Assembly: GCF_009733925.1 (NCBI RefSeq)
Contig: NZ_WOEI01000019.1
Span: 1-35,357 of the forward strand
Direction: 5' to 3'
Origin: Streptobacillus canis
Lineage (GTDB): Bacteria; Fusobacteriota; Fusobacteriia; Fusobacteriales; Leptotrichiaceae
Length of the DNA stretch: 35,357 bases
Shown here: positions 26,207 to 34,217 of the stretch, in pieces
Position numbering within the stretch: the stretch's first letter is position 1
Layout: every line of letters begins with the position of its first letter
Notes under the pieces: model-generated
What the model was told of the DNA's origin: nothing
The model's database searches: none
Seen by the model: only the letters and a program-made list of their open reading frames with translations
Made by a program: the position numbers and the translations under genes

Positions 26207-27099
26207 TATGCGACTCCTTCTTTATATTTACTTAATATATTTTTTATAAGGACAGTTATAAAAAATATTGTTGCTGCAACTATTATTATCGCTGGTCCTG
26301 ATGGTATAGATAATGAAAGTAATAATGGCACTATTATACCTAAAAGACAGCTTATTGTTGAAAATATTATACTATAAACTATAAACCCTCTAATTGATTT
26401 TGCTAAATTTTTTGCTGAAGCTGCTGGGATTAATAATAAAGCTTCAACTAATGCTGCCCCTATTATTTTAACAGAAGCAACTGTAATTATTGTAATTATT
26501 AATATAAATACATATTCTAAAAATACTACTTTTACATTCTTAACTATTGCAATATTTTTATTAAAACTTGAAAGCAATATCTTATTATACCAAAACATAA
26601 TTAATACACTTAATATGGCATTAGTAACTAGTAATACTATCAGATCTATATCTGAAACTGTTAGTATAGATCCAAACAGTACTGTTTCTAACATATGCGA
26701 ATTTACTTTACCTGATATATATATTAATAAAGTTGCACCTAGTGCTATAGATATAGATAAGAAAATACCTATTAAAGTATCTGTTCCCATTTTAGTTCTA
26801 TTTCTTGTATAATTAATAACTAATCCAAATATTATACAATAACTAAACAACATAATATATGGTGAATTATATGGTTCTCCTAAAAGTATACCTATAGATA
26901 TTCCTGCAATTGCAGCATGTCCTATAGATTCTGAAAAGAAAGCCATTTTTTTTATTACTACCATAGTACCTATACCTCCAAGTATTGGCCCTATAAGCAA
27001 TGCAGCAATTAATGCATTTACTACAAATCCATATGCAAAAAACTCAGGGAGTGCTCCACTATTTGCGAGTTCTGCAAAAAAAAGTCTTATTGCTTCCAT
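26206..27099 (-). CDS. Zinc/manganese-type ABC transporter permease (ABC-3 family)
   Basis: A 297-residue inner-membrane protein with about 8 helices. Family marks are GPILGGIGTMVVIKKMAFFS followed by ESIGHAAIAG, HMLETVLFGSIL in the middle, and VKIIGAALVEALLLIPAASA, the conserved segment of ZnuB/MntB permeases. The ribosome site is fused with the ATPase stop (TAGGAG). Works with the ATPase at 27108-27800 and the binding protein at 25313-26206. The ion cannot be read from the sequence. Confidence 0.9.
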   Translation of the reverse strand: MEAIRLFFAELANSGALPEFFAYGFVVNALIAALLIGPILGGIGTMVVIKKMAFFSESIGHAAIAGISIGILLGEPYNSPYIMLFSYCIIFGLVINYTRNRTKMGTDTLIGIFLSISIALGATLLIYISGKVNSHMLETVLFGSILTVSDIDLIVLLVTNAILSVLIMFWYNKILLSSFNKNIAIVKNVKVVFLEYVFILIITIITVASVKIIGAALVEALLLIPAASAKNLAKSIRGFIVYSIIFSTISCLLGIIVPLLLSLSIPSGPAIIIVAATIFFITVLIKNILSKYKEGVA

Positions 27100-27107
27100 C
27101 TTATCTC

Positions 27108-27800
27108 CTATGAGAATATATCAAATATTCTTTCTTCAACTATTTCTTCTTTTGGAACACCACTAAAAATTACTGTTCCTTTTATACATGTTACTTTATC
27201 TGCTATTTCTATTACTTGTTTTAAATTATGATGTATCCAAACAATAGTTACACCTTCTTCTTTAAGCTTTTGTATCATTTCTAAAAAGTACGCTTCACAT
27301 ACTGTATCTATACCTGAAAAAGGTTCATCAAGTATTAATAAATTTGGATGTGGATATAGAGATTGAGCAAGTAATACCCTTTGCAATTCACCTCCTGAAA
27401 GAGATCCAAGCATCCTATTTTTTTTATGATACATATCTATCTTCTTTAACATTTCATCTACTATTTTCCTAGTCTCTTCTTTCATACCTAAAAAACTAGG
27501 TCTATCTTGAAATACCATAGAAAGAAAATCTTCAGCTGTAATAGGTAAAGTTTTATCAAAATCTAAATTTTGAGGTACATAACCTATTACTTTTTCATCT
27601 TCATAACTCATCTTTATTTCACCTTCAAAAGGCATTAAAGATAGCAAACATTTAATTAAGCTTGATTTTCCTCCACCATTAGGACCTATTAAACAATGAA
27701 TTTCTCCACTTTTAATATCCAAATTAATATTCTTAAGTATTTGATTTCCACCTAAATTAAGAGAAACATTTCTTAGATTTAACTCTATTCCTTTTTTCAT
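27108..27800 (-). CDS. Zinc/manganese-type ABC transporter ATP-binding protein
   Basis: 230 residues from the ATG at 27800, which follows AAGGGGA; the frame stays open to 27842 inside the previous gene without a ribosome site. Walker A GPNGGGKS (39-46), signature LSGGELQRV, Walker B LLILDEPFSGID and the H-loop region IVWIHHN. The sequence matches the ZnuC/MntA class. Only 1 base separates it from the upstream gene's stop, and its own stop forms part of the permease ribosome site. Confidence 0.93.
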   Translation of the reverse strand: MKKGIELNLRNVSLNLGGNQILKNINLDIKSGEIHCLIGPNGGGKSSLIKCLLSLMPFEGEIKMSYEDEKVIGYVPQNLDFDKTLPITAEDFLSMVFQDRPSFLGMKEETRKIVDEMLKKIDMYHKKNRMLGSLSGGELQRVLLAQSLYPHPNLLILDEPFSGIDTVCEAYFLEMIQKLKEEGVTIVWIHHNLKQVIEIADKVTCIKGTVIFSGVPKEEIVEERIFDIFS

Positions 27801-27801
27801 T

Positions 27802-28368
27802 TTAATTCCCCTTATTCTCAAAAACTTTTTTAATATCTTCACCAGTTAATGCCTTAACTTCTGAAAACATTTCAGATATTTTTAATATATCTTCTTCTTC
27901 AATCTTACCTTTAAAATATTTAATAGTATTTTTTACTTCTCCATTTTCTATAAGAGAATCTATCAAAAAATTCCCAATATTCTCATCTTTACTTATACCT
28001 AAATAATAATTATGATTATCTTTAGAAATTAACTTCCATTCAATACTACCTCTTTCTTTCCATAAGTCATCTTTAACAAAAGGATAAGTATATTCTTCTT
28101 CTAAAGTTTCTATACTAGGATAACCTGAATCTTTTGCAAAAAATTCTAAATTAGTACTGAAGTTGTACAAGTCTGAATAAATACCATTTTCTTCTGGATT
28201 AAAGCTTTCAAAACTACTTATTTGTTTTTCAGTTAAAACTTGTTCTTCTGAACTTCTTTTTGTTAAAGCAATTAATGAAACAGAAGTTATTAATATGATA
28301 ATTATGGCTATTAATATATATATACTTTCTTTTCTATTATTCTGTGGTTTAATGTATTCCGTTTTCAT
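27802..28368 (-). CDS. Single-pass membrane protein heading the ABC cassette (DUF6162-like)
   Basis: 188 residues from the ATG at 28368, placed after GGGAGGTG. One transmembrane helix (about 16-36, SIYILIAIIIILITSVSLIAL), then a soluble domain outside the membrane: NGIYSDLYNFSTNLEFFAKDSG, PSIETLEEEYTYPF and a WKLISKDNHNYYLGIS strand pair. This pattern resembles, from memory, DUF6162 proteins found beside zinc-type ABC transporters in Proteobacteria; I cannot confirm this without a profile search. First gene of the cassette, so presumably a dedicated accessory of the importer. Its biochemical role is unknown. Confidence 0.7.
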   Translation of the reverse strand: MKTEYIKPQNNRKESIYILIAIIIILITSVSLIALTKRSSEEQVLTEKQISSFESFNPEENGIYSDLYNFSTNLEFFAKDSGYPSIETLEEEYTYPFVKDDLWKERGSIEWKLISKDNHNYYLGISKDENIGNFLIDSLIENGEVKNTIKYFKGKIEEEDILKISEMFSEVKALTGEDIKKVFENKGN

Positions 28369-28390
28369 AGTAAGACACCTCCCTACATTT

Positions 28391-28425
28391 ATATAAATTA
28401 TATCACTTTTAATACCTCTCTTCAA
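28391..28425 (-). promoter_or_regulatory. Promoter of the ABC cassette with an overlapping palindrome
   Basis: Minus strand -35 TTGAAG (28420-28425) and extended -10 TGATATAAT (hexamer 28397-28402), spacer 17. The palindrome ATATAA-A-TTATAT (28391-28403) covers the -10, a plausible operator position for a metal-responsive repressor (inference). Confidence 0.7.
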
Positions 28426-28491
28426 GCATGTACATTCAGTCTTAAACTAGACAATTCCTTTATTTATCTTACTTTCAGCGTTTGATTTTTT

Positions 28492-29580
28492 TTAGTGTTC
28501 CTTCCAAATTCCAAAAAAGATATATACACTTATTAAAATTAATCCAATAAATATCGATATATTTACTTCTTTAATCTCTATACTAATATATTTTAAGCTC
28601 GAAATATATTTCACTAATTCTATTAATAAAGAATAATATTTTTCTACTAAAAAAGAAAAAGTATATATTCCAAAAAGAGAAAGTATAAAGTTAATAAAAA
28701 ACATTTCTATCATAAGTGTAAATACAGGTATCATAACTAAATTTGCTATAAATGTGAAAATAGGAATATTCTTAGAAAAATAGTAATTAAAGGGCAAAAG
28801 TGCTATTTGTATGCACAAATTAAAATAAATATATTTAAAATAGCTCGAATGATTACTAGCTTTTATTAATGGATAGATAAATATAATTACAAAAACAGAC
28901 ATAAATGTAAATACAAATCCTGAATCAAATATGTTTGAAAAATTATACAATAACAATACCAACAAACTAACTATATATACATCACTATTATTTAATCCAA
29001 AAAAAGATAAAAACTTCATCAAATATACTCTTCTTACTGAAGCTGAAAAACCTATCAAAAAACTATATATAGTAATAAAAATAAAAGAAAGGTATTTATC
29101 TTTTATTATCCCTGCAATTAATGCAATATGTAATCCAGAAATTGTAATCAAATGCATTATTCCAATATATGAAAATTTTTTTATTAAACTTTTATCAAGT
29201 TCACTTTTATCTCCAATAATAACAGCCTTGGCTAATGCCTTAGTTTCATAGTTTTCATATGATTTGTCTATAACTCCTATAATATATTGTCTATATCTAT
29301 TAAAATATCCTGGTTTAGAAGATAAAACATGTCCTTTTTTCTCATTTTCCCATACATATAGTAAATTATACATTCCAAACTTTAAATTTTCATTATTTTT
29401 CAAATATATTTTCCTATCAATAAATTTCCCATTAATTTTTATTACTTCCATACTTTTACCACTTACTTTAACATTTACCGAATATATTAAACCGTATTGA
29501 ATATCTCTAATATCAAATCTCGAATAATAGAAAAAAGAAAATAGAATAAATATACAAAAAACATATAAATATTTTTTCAT
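28492..29580 (-). CDS. comEC: ComEC/Rec2-type DNA-uptake channel, short form
   Basis: 362 residues, mostly membrane helices. An N-terminal helix and short soluble region (25-95) precede the competence domain. The hallmark HLITISGLHIALIAG (143-157) comes after KAVIIGDKSELDKSLIKKF, corresponding to the conserved GD...HL.AISGLH core of ComEC. SVRRVYLM (181-188) matches the next conserved helix. ComEC moves single-stranded transforming DNA across the inner membrane. Full-length versions have a C-terminal metallo-beta-lactamase domain, missing here: the gene ends after the last helix. The start overlaps the prepilin stop (ATGA), with AAGGTG 8 bases upstream. No clear terminator follows. Confidence 0.85.
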   Translation of the reverse strand: MKKYLYVFCIFILFSFFYYSRFDIRDIQYGLIYSVNVKVSGKSMEVIKINGKFIDRKIYLKNNENLKFGMYNLLYVWENEKKGHVLSSKPGYFNRYRQYIIGVIDKSYENYETKALAKAVIIGDKSELDKSLIKKFSYIGIMHLITISGLHIALIAGIIKDKYLSFIFITIYSFLIGFSASVRRVYLMKFLSFFGLNNSDVYIVSLLVLLLYNFSNIFDSGFVFTFMSVFVIIFIYPLIKASNHSSYFKYIYFNLCIQIALLPFNYYFSKNIPIFTFIANLVMIPVFTLMIEMFFINFILSLFGIYTFSFLVEKYYSLLIELVKYISSLKYISIEIKEVNISIFIGLILISVYIFFGIWKEH

Positions 29581-30026
29581 ATACTTACACCTTTAACATT
29601 TATTACAGGATAAGAAAGACTATTACTATTATCAAATGATATCTCTGCAAGTAATTTCCCAGATTTATCTAATATTATCAAAGTAAAGCCCTTATTTAAA
29701 TTTCCTTTTTTGGTAAAATATCTTTCAAAATTATCACTTTCAGACTTATTTTTACTTAAATATTTAAAATCTTTAGATAAATTAATTCTACTTTTCCCAA
29801 ATAATATTTCCCTATTTTCTAAATCAAAATATATAGGAATATATTCTTCTAATATTTCTGATCTCTTTTGATATTTTCTAAATACCGATGTTATCTCTAT
29901 AACCTCTTTTTTTAGTTTCTCTTTTTCTAAAAATCTTAGATATGATCTTGATGATAAAAAAAATGTAATCAAAATTAAAGATATGTAAATTACTACCTCA
30001 ATTAATGTAATTCCCCTATTTTTCAT
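29577..30026 (-). CDS. Type IV prepilin-like protein (minor pilin/pseudopilin)
   Basis: 149 residues. The class III leader MKNRG is followed by ITLIEVVIYISLILITFF: cleavage after Gly5 leaves a mature protein with Glu at position 5 and a hydrophobic helix, the mark of type IV pilins and pseudopilins. The rest is a short polar helix (KEKLKKEVIEITSVFRKYQ) and a small beta domain. GGGAGG ribosome site and own promoter. It shares four bases with comEC, which argues for a role in DNA uptake rather than secretion; no pilus ATPase or prepilin peptidase is in the window. Confidence 0.85.
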   Translation of the reverse strand: MKNRGITLIEVVIYISLILITFFLSSRSYLRFLEKEKLKKEVIEITSVFRKYQKRSEILEEYIPIYFDLENREILFGKSRINLSKDFKYLSKNKSESDNFERYFTKKGNLNKGFTLIILDKSGKLLAEISFDNSNSLSYPVINVKGVSI

Positions 30027-30042
30027 ATTACCTCCCTTTTTA

Positions 30043-30071
30043 ATTATATCTTAATTTTTAATAAAAGTAAA
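30043..30071 (-). promoter_or_regulatory. Promoter of the prepilin-comEC pair
   Basis: Minus strand -35 TTTACT (30066-30071) and -10 TATAAT (30043-30048), spacer 17, beginning right after the nifJ terminator. Confidence 0.7.
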
Positions 30072-30076
30072 TAAAA

Positions 30077-30101
30077 ATCCTTGAGGTTGTTCCCCAAGGA
30101 T
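30077..30101 (-). terminator. Terminator of nifJ
   Basis: ATCCTTG / CAAGGAT stem, extended by GG/CC around one mismatch, then TTTTTATTT on the minus strand. It starts one base after the nifJ stop. Confidence 0.85.
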
Positions 30102-30102
30102 A

Positions 30103-33100
30103 TTATTCTTCTTTATAGTCCATTTTAGATAATCTTTGATAATAATTCCATGTATCTTTAGAATTATTCATATTAGTTTCAAATAGCTCTTTTGCCATTT
30201 CTGGATTAGTCTTCATAAGTGATGTAAATCTAGTTTCACTCATTAAGAAATCCATATATTTATCCCAATTTGGTTTTCTACTATCTAATTGTAATGGATT
30301 TTTTCCTGTTTTAGCTCTTCTTGGATCAAATCTTAATAATGGCCAATATCCTACTTCTGTAGCTAATTTTTCCTGTTCATTAGCTACTCCTAGTCCTCCT
30401 TTTATTCCATGTGCTATACATGGCGAATAAGCAATTACTATTGCTGGACCATCATATTCTTGAGCTTCTTTTAATGCTTTTAATGTTTGGTTTTGATTTG
30501 CACCCATAGAAATCTTAGCAACATAAATATCTCCATAACTCATCATTACTGAAGCTAAATCTTTTTTCTTTCTTCTTTTTCCATTATTAGTAAATTTAGC
30601 TACTGATGCAGTTGGCGATGACGATGAAGATTGCCCACCAGTATTTGAATAAACCTCTGTATCAAGTACTAACATTTTAATATTATCTCCAGTACCTAAA
30701 ACATGATCAAGTCCTCCAAATCCAATATCATAAGCCCATCCATCTCCACCTATTACCCAAATAGATCTTTGATTTAGATAATATTTTAATTCAAGTATTT
30801 CTGATATTTCAGGATACATGCCAATATTTTCTTCTAATTTAGTTAATAATTCATCTTTAATTTTTTGTATCTCTGCTGCATTATTAACTATTTCTAGATA
30901 TTTATTTAAAATCTCTCTTAGATTTTCATCTAATTCTTCTTTTTTACTTAAACTTTCTATTAGTTCAACTACTCTATATCTTAATTTTTCACTAGCTTGT
31001 AACATCCCATATCCATATTCTGCAGTATCTTCAAACAGTGAAGATGCCCATGCAGGTCCTTGGCCTTTATCATTAGTCGTATATGGTGTAGAAGGGGCAT
31101 ATCCTCCATATATAGATGAACAACCTGTTGAATTTGCTATCATCATTCTATCACCATAAAGTTGTGTTAGTAATTTAATATATGGTGTTTCTCCACAACC
31201 AGCACAAGCTCCTGAGAATTCAAATAAAGGTTTTGCAAATTGTGATCCTATTACAGTTTCCTTATTTACATACTCATCTTTGTACGTAACATGGTTATAT
31301 AGATAATCTGCATTTTCTTTTTCACCTTTTTCTAATTGCTCCTCTATAGGTCTCATTACTAAAGCTTTAGTTCTTGCTGGACAAACTTCAGCACAAGCTG
31401 TACATCCTGTACAATCTAGTGGTGAAACTTGTATTCTATATCTTAATCTATCAAGCCCTTTACCTAAAGGATTTAATAAATCCATACTATTTGGCATATT
31501 TTCTAATTCTTTTTCATCAATTAGGAATGGTCTAATAGCTGCATGTGGACATACATAAGAACATTGATTACATTGTATACAATGTTCAGGCCTCCATTCA
31601 GGTATATATTTAGCTATAGCTCTTTTTTCAAAGTTTGCCTCTCCATTTTCAAAAGTACCATCTTCATATCCATCAAAAATAGAAACTGGTAATTCATCTC
31701 CTTTTAATGCAGTCATAGGCTCTGCAATTCTTGCCATAAACGAATTTTTATCTAAACTATTTCCATAATCTAAAGTTAAATATTCTTCTTCATCTACAAG
31801 TGTTGCCCATTCCTTTTTCACTTCTATTTCAACTATATTTTCTTCAGCAAGGTCTACCATCTTAAAGTTTTTCTCAACAACATCCTCACCTTTTAATCCA
31901 TAGTTTTTAACTATATGTTTTTTTAATTCTTCTTTTACTTTATCAAATTCTATTACATTTATTACATTAAAGAAGGCAGTTTGTAATATAGTGTTAGTTT
32001 TACTTATCATACCTAAATCATAAGCTATCTTATTTGCATTAATTACAAAAAATCTTGCTTCTGCTAAAGCCAATTCTCTCTTTATCTTCTTAGGTAAACT
32101 TTCTATTAATTTTTCACCTTCATAAATACTATTTAATAAGAAAATCCCATTTTTTCTTAAACCTGATAATACATCATATTTTCTTAAGAAAGTTTGATTT
32201 GAACATGATACAAAACTAGGATTTTTAACAAGATAAGTTGAAGTAATAGGACTATTGCTAAATCTTAAATGTGACCTAGTTATTCCTCCTGCTTTTTTAG
32301 AATCATAAGCAAAATATGCTTGAACATATTTATTCGTTAAATCTCCAACTATCTTAACACTACTTTTGTTAGCCCCTACTGTACCATCTGAACCTAGTCC
32401 ATAAAATAGACAAGATACATCATCATCTTTAGATAAATCTGGATTTTCATACATAGGTAATGATGTAAATGTTACATCATCTTTAATACCTATAGTAAAA
32501 TGATCTTTAGGCTCTTTTAATACTAAATTTTTAAATACAGATATAATATGAGAAGGGTTAACATCTTTAGAAGATAAACCATATCTTCCACCTACAACTT
32601 TAGGTGCATTTTCTCTTCCATAAAGTACTGATTTAACATCTAGATATAAAGGCTCACCATATGAACCAGGCTCTTTTGTTCTATCAAGTACCGCTATCTT
32701 TTTAACACTTTCTGGAATTTCTTGTAAGAAATCATCAGCTGAGAATGGTCTATAAAGACTTACTTTAATCATCCCAACTTTTTCACCTCTAGCATTTAAA
32801 AAGTCTACTGTTTCTTTTATTGTTTCACATACAGACCCCATAGCAATAACTACAGATTTTGCTTCACTATGACCATAGTAAGTATATGGTTTGTATACTC
32901 TACCTGTAAGTTTTGATATTTCATTCATATATTCTTTAACAACTTCTACTGAGTTATTATAGAAACGATTTTGTGCTTCTCTTGCTTGGAAGAATATATC
33001 ATCATTTTGAGCTGTTCCTCTCGTTACAGGTTTATCTGGCGATAAAGCTCTCATTCTAAATTCTTTTAAAGCTTCCATATCAATTAATTTTTCAAGTTCA

Positions 33101-33672
33101 CTATATTCAATTCTTTCAATTTTTTGTATTTCATGAGATGTTCTAAATCCATCAAAGAAATGTAAAAAAGGCACTCTAGATTTAATAGCTGATAGATGTG
33201 CTACTCCAGCTAAATCCATAACTTCTTGTACAGATGATGATGCAAGCATTGCCCAACCTGTTGATCTTGCTGCATATATATCTTGATGGTCTCCAAAAAT
33301 TGATAAAGCATGAGATGAAATTGATCTTGCTGCAACATGTATAACTCCTGGTAATAGTTCTCCAGAAATTTTATACATATTAGGAAGTTTTAACAATAGT
33401 CCTTGAGATGCTGTGAAAGTTGTTGTTAAAGCACCTGTTTGCAATGATCCATGTACTACACCTGCTGCTCCAGCTTCTGATTGCATTTCTATTACTTTTG
33501 GCACTGTTCCAAAAATATTTTTTTGCCCTTTTGAAGCCCATTCATCTGTGTATTCTGCCATATTGGTAGATGGAGTTATTGGATAAATAGCTGCAACTTC
33601 TGTAAAGGCATAAGAAATATACGCTGCTGCTTCATTTCCATCCATTACTTTCATTATAGGGTTTCTTTCCAT
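30103..33672 (-). CDS. nifJ: Pyruvate:ferredoxin (flavodoxin) oxidoreductase
   Basis: The 1189-residue single-chain PFOR, which oxidises pyruvate with CoA to acetyl-CoA and CO2 and reduces ferredoxin or flavodoxin. Domains in order: pyruvate/TPP domain (AIYPITPSTNMAE, 28-40; EMQSEAGAAG, 62-71), CoA-binding region, and an 8-Fe ferredoxin domain. Cluster cysteines are 698/701/704/708 and 754/757/760/764. The TPP domain has the proximal-cluster CAGCGETPY (823-831), Cys851 and GDGWAYDIGFGG (976-987). All expected cysteines are present and the protein is full length. AACGGAGG ribosome site. Expressed alone from a promoter whose -35 overlaps that of the divergent gene at 33811. Confidence 0.98.
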   Translation of the reverse strand: MERNPIMKVMDGNEAAAYISYAFTEVAAIYPITPSTNMAEYTDEWASKGQKNIFGTVPKVIEMQSEAGAAGVVHGSLQTGALTTTFTASQGLLLKLPNMYKISGELLPGVIHVAARSISSHALSIFGDHQDIYAARSTGWAMLASSSVQEVMDLAGVAHLSAIKSRVPFLHFFDGFRTSHEIQKIERIEYSELEKLIDMEALKEFRMRALSPDKPVTRGTAQNDDIFFQAREAQNRFYNNSVEVVKEYMNEISKLTGRVYKPYTYYGHSEAKSVVIAMGSVCETIKETVDFLNARGEKVGMIKVSLYRPFSADDFLQEIPESVKKIAVLDRTKEPGSYGEPLYLDVKSVLYGRENAPKVVGGRYGLSSKDVNPSHIISVFKNLVLKEPKDHFTIGIKDDVTFTSLPMYENPDLSKDDDVSCLFYGLGSDGTVGANKSSVKIVGDLTNKYVQAYFAYDSKKAGGITRSHLRFSNSPITSTYLVKNPSFVSCSNQTFLRKYDVLSGLRKNGIFLLNSIYEGEKLIESLPKKIKRELALAEARFFVINANKIAYDLGMISKTNTILQTAFFNVINVIEFDKVKEELKKHIVKNYGLKGEDVVEKNFKMVDLAEENIVEIEVKKEWATLVDEEEYLTLDYGNSLDKNSFMARIAEPMTALKGDELPVSIFDGYEDGTFENGEANFEKRAIAKYIPEWRPEHCIQCNQCSYVCPHAAIRPFLIDEKELENMPNSMDLLNPLGKGLDRLRYRIQVSPLDCTGCTACAEVCPARTKALVMRPIEEQLEKGEKENADYLYNHVTYKDEYVNKETVIGSQFAKPLFEFSGACAGCGETPYIKLLTQLYGDRMMIANSTGCSSIYGGYAPSTPYTTNDKGQGPAWASSLFEDTAEYGYGMLQASEKLRYRVVELIESLSKKEELDENLREILNKYLEIVNNAAEIQKIKDELLTKLEENIGMYPEISEILELKYYLNQRSIWVIGGDGWAYDIGFGGLDHVLGTGDNIKMLVLDTEVYSNTGGQSSSSSPTASVAKFTNNGKRRKKKDLASVMMSYGDIYVAKISMGANQNQTLKALKEAQEYDGPAIVIAYSPCIAHGIKGGLGVANEQEKLATEVGYWPLLRFDPRRAKTGKNPLQLDSRKPNWDKYMDFLMSETRFTSLMKTNPEMAKELFETNMNNSKDTWNYYQRLSKMDYKEE

Positions 33673-33731
33673 ATTTTCCTCCGTTTAACTAGGCAATTTC
33701 TTCCATTGCAGTAGTTTGTTTTAACACTAAT

Positions 33732-33760
33732 AGTATACAATAACTATGTATTATTGTAAA
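33732..33760 (-). promoter_or_regulatory. Promoter of nifJ with an overlapping inverted repeat
   Basis: Minus strand -35 TTTACA (33755-33760) and -10 TATACT (33732-33737), spacer 17. The inverted repeat ACAATAA (33737-33743) / TTATTGT (33751-33757) fills the space between them, a likely repressor site. Confidence 0.8.
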
Positions 33761-33782
33761 GCATTTTAATTTATGATATACT
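33754..33782 (+). promoter_or_regulatory. Promoter of the small membrane-protein gene
   Basis: -35 TTGTAA (33754-33759) and -10 TATACT (33777-33782), spacer 17. The -35 overlaps the nifJ -35 on the other strand by five bases. Confidence 0.7.
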
Positions 33783-33810
33783 TTTAATATCTTAAAATAA
33801 GGGGTAGAAA

Positions 33811-34191
33811 ATGTTTAATTTTTTTGTACTATTAATTATGCTACTTGCATACATTAAAATATATATAGGAATAAGTAAGTTTTTTAAATTTAAATATCCA
33901 TTTAATAGCCTAGATTCACTAATAGTTCCAATACTATTATTTGAAATTGTTACTATAGTTTTATTTATGTTTAGTCCAAATTTTACTAATATTGCACCGA
34001 CAATGATACATTTTGTTGGTAATAGTTTAACTATATTACATTTCAATTTCTATGCTATAGTATATCTAATAATAAATATACTACTAATAATTACAAATCT
34101 AGGATTAAGTGATGACTTTATTCCTATACATAATTTTATATTATTAGTACACTTTATTATTAGTGCTATGTTTACAATCAGATTAATATAA
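33811..34191 (+). CDS. Small four-helix integral membrane protein of unknown function
   Basis: 126 residues with about four hydrophobic helices (roughly 2-20, 36-55, 75-97, 105-125) and few charges. I do not recognise a family. It is a real gene rather than a chance frame. It has an AAGGGG ribosome site 6 bases before the ATG, a 17-spaced promoter, a terminator immediately after the stop, and no better frame on the other strand. It lies alone between nifJ and pflA, transcribed away from nifJ, in a block of pyruvate-metabolism genes. Function might relate to that (for example a small transporter-like or regulator protein), but nothing in the sequence shows it. Confidence 0.75.
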   Translation: MFNFFVLLIMLLAYIKIYIGISKFFKFKYPFNSLDSLIVPILLFEIVTIVLFMFSPNFTNIAPTMIHFVGNSLTILHFNFYAIVYLIINILLIITNLGLSDDFIPIHNFILLVHFIISAMFTIRLI

Positions 34192-34215
34192 ATAGGGACT
34201 TTAAAAGTCCCTATT
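34191..34215. terminator. Bidirectional terminator between the small membrane gene and pflA
   Basis: AATAGGGACT / AGTCCCTATT, 10-bp stem, 5-base loop. It starts at the last base of the plus-strand stop and lies 2 bases beyond the pflA stop on the other strand. Confidence 0.85.
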
Positions 34216-34217
34216 AT

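Noticed and set aside
28426..28491. Region after comEC examined for a terminator or small RNA
   Set aside because: Only weak, AT-only pairings without a clear T-run; it mainly holds sequence upstream of the ABC cassette promoter.
33792..34046. 84-codon minus-strand frame opposite the small membrane-protein gene
   Set aside because: The plus-strand frame has a ribosome site, promoter, terminator and hydrophobic helix pattern; the minus frame has none of these.
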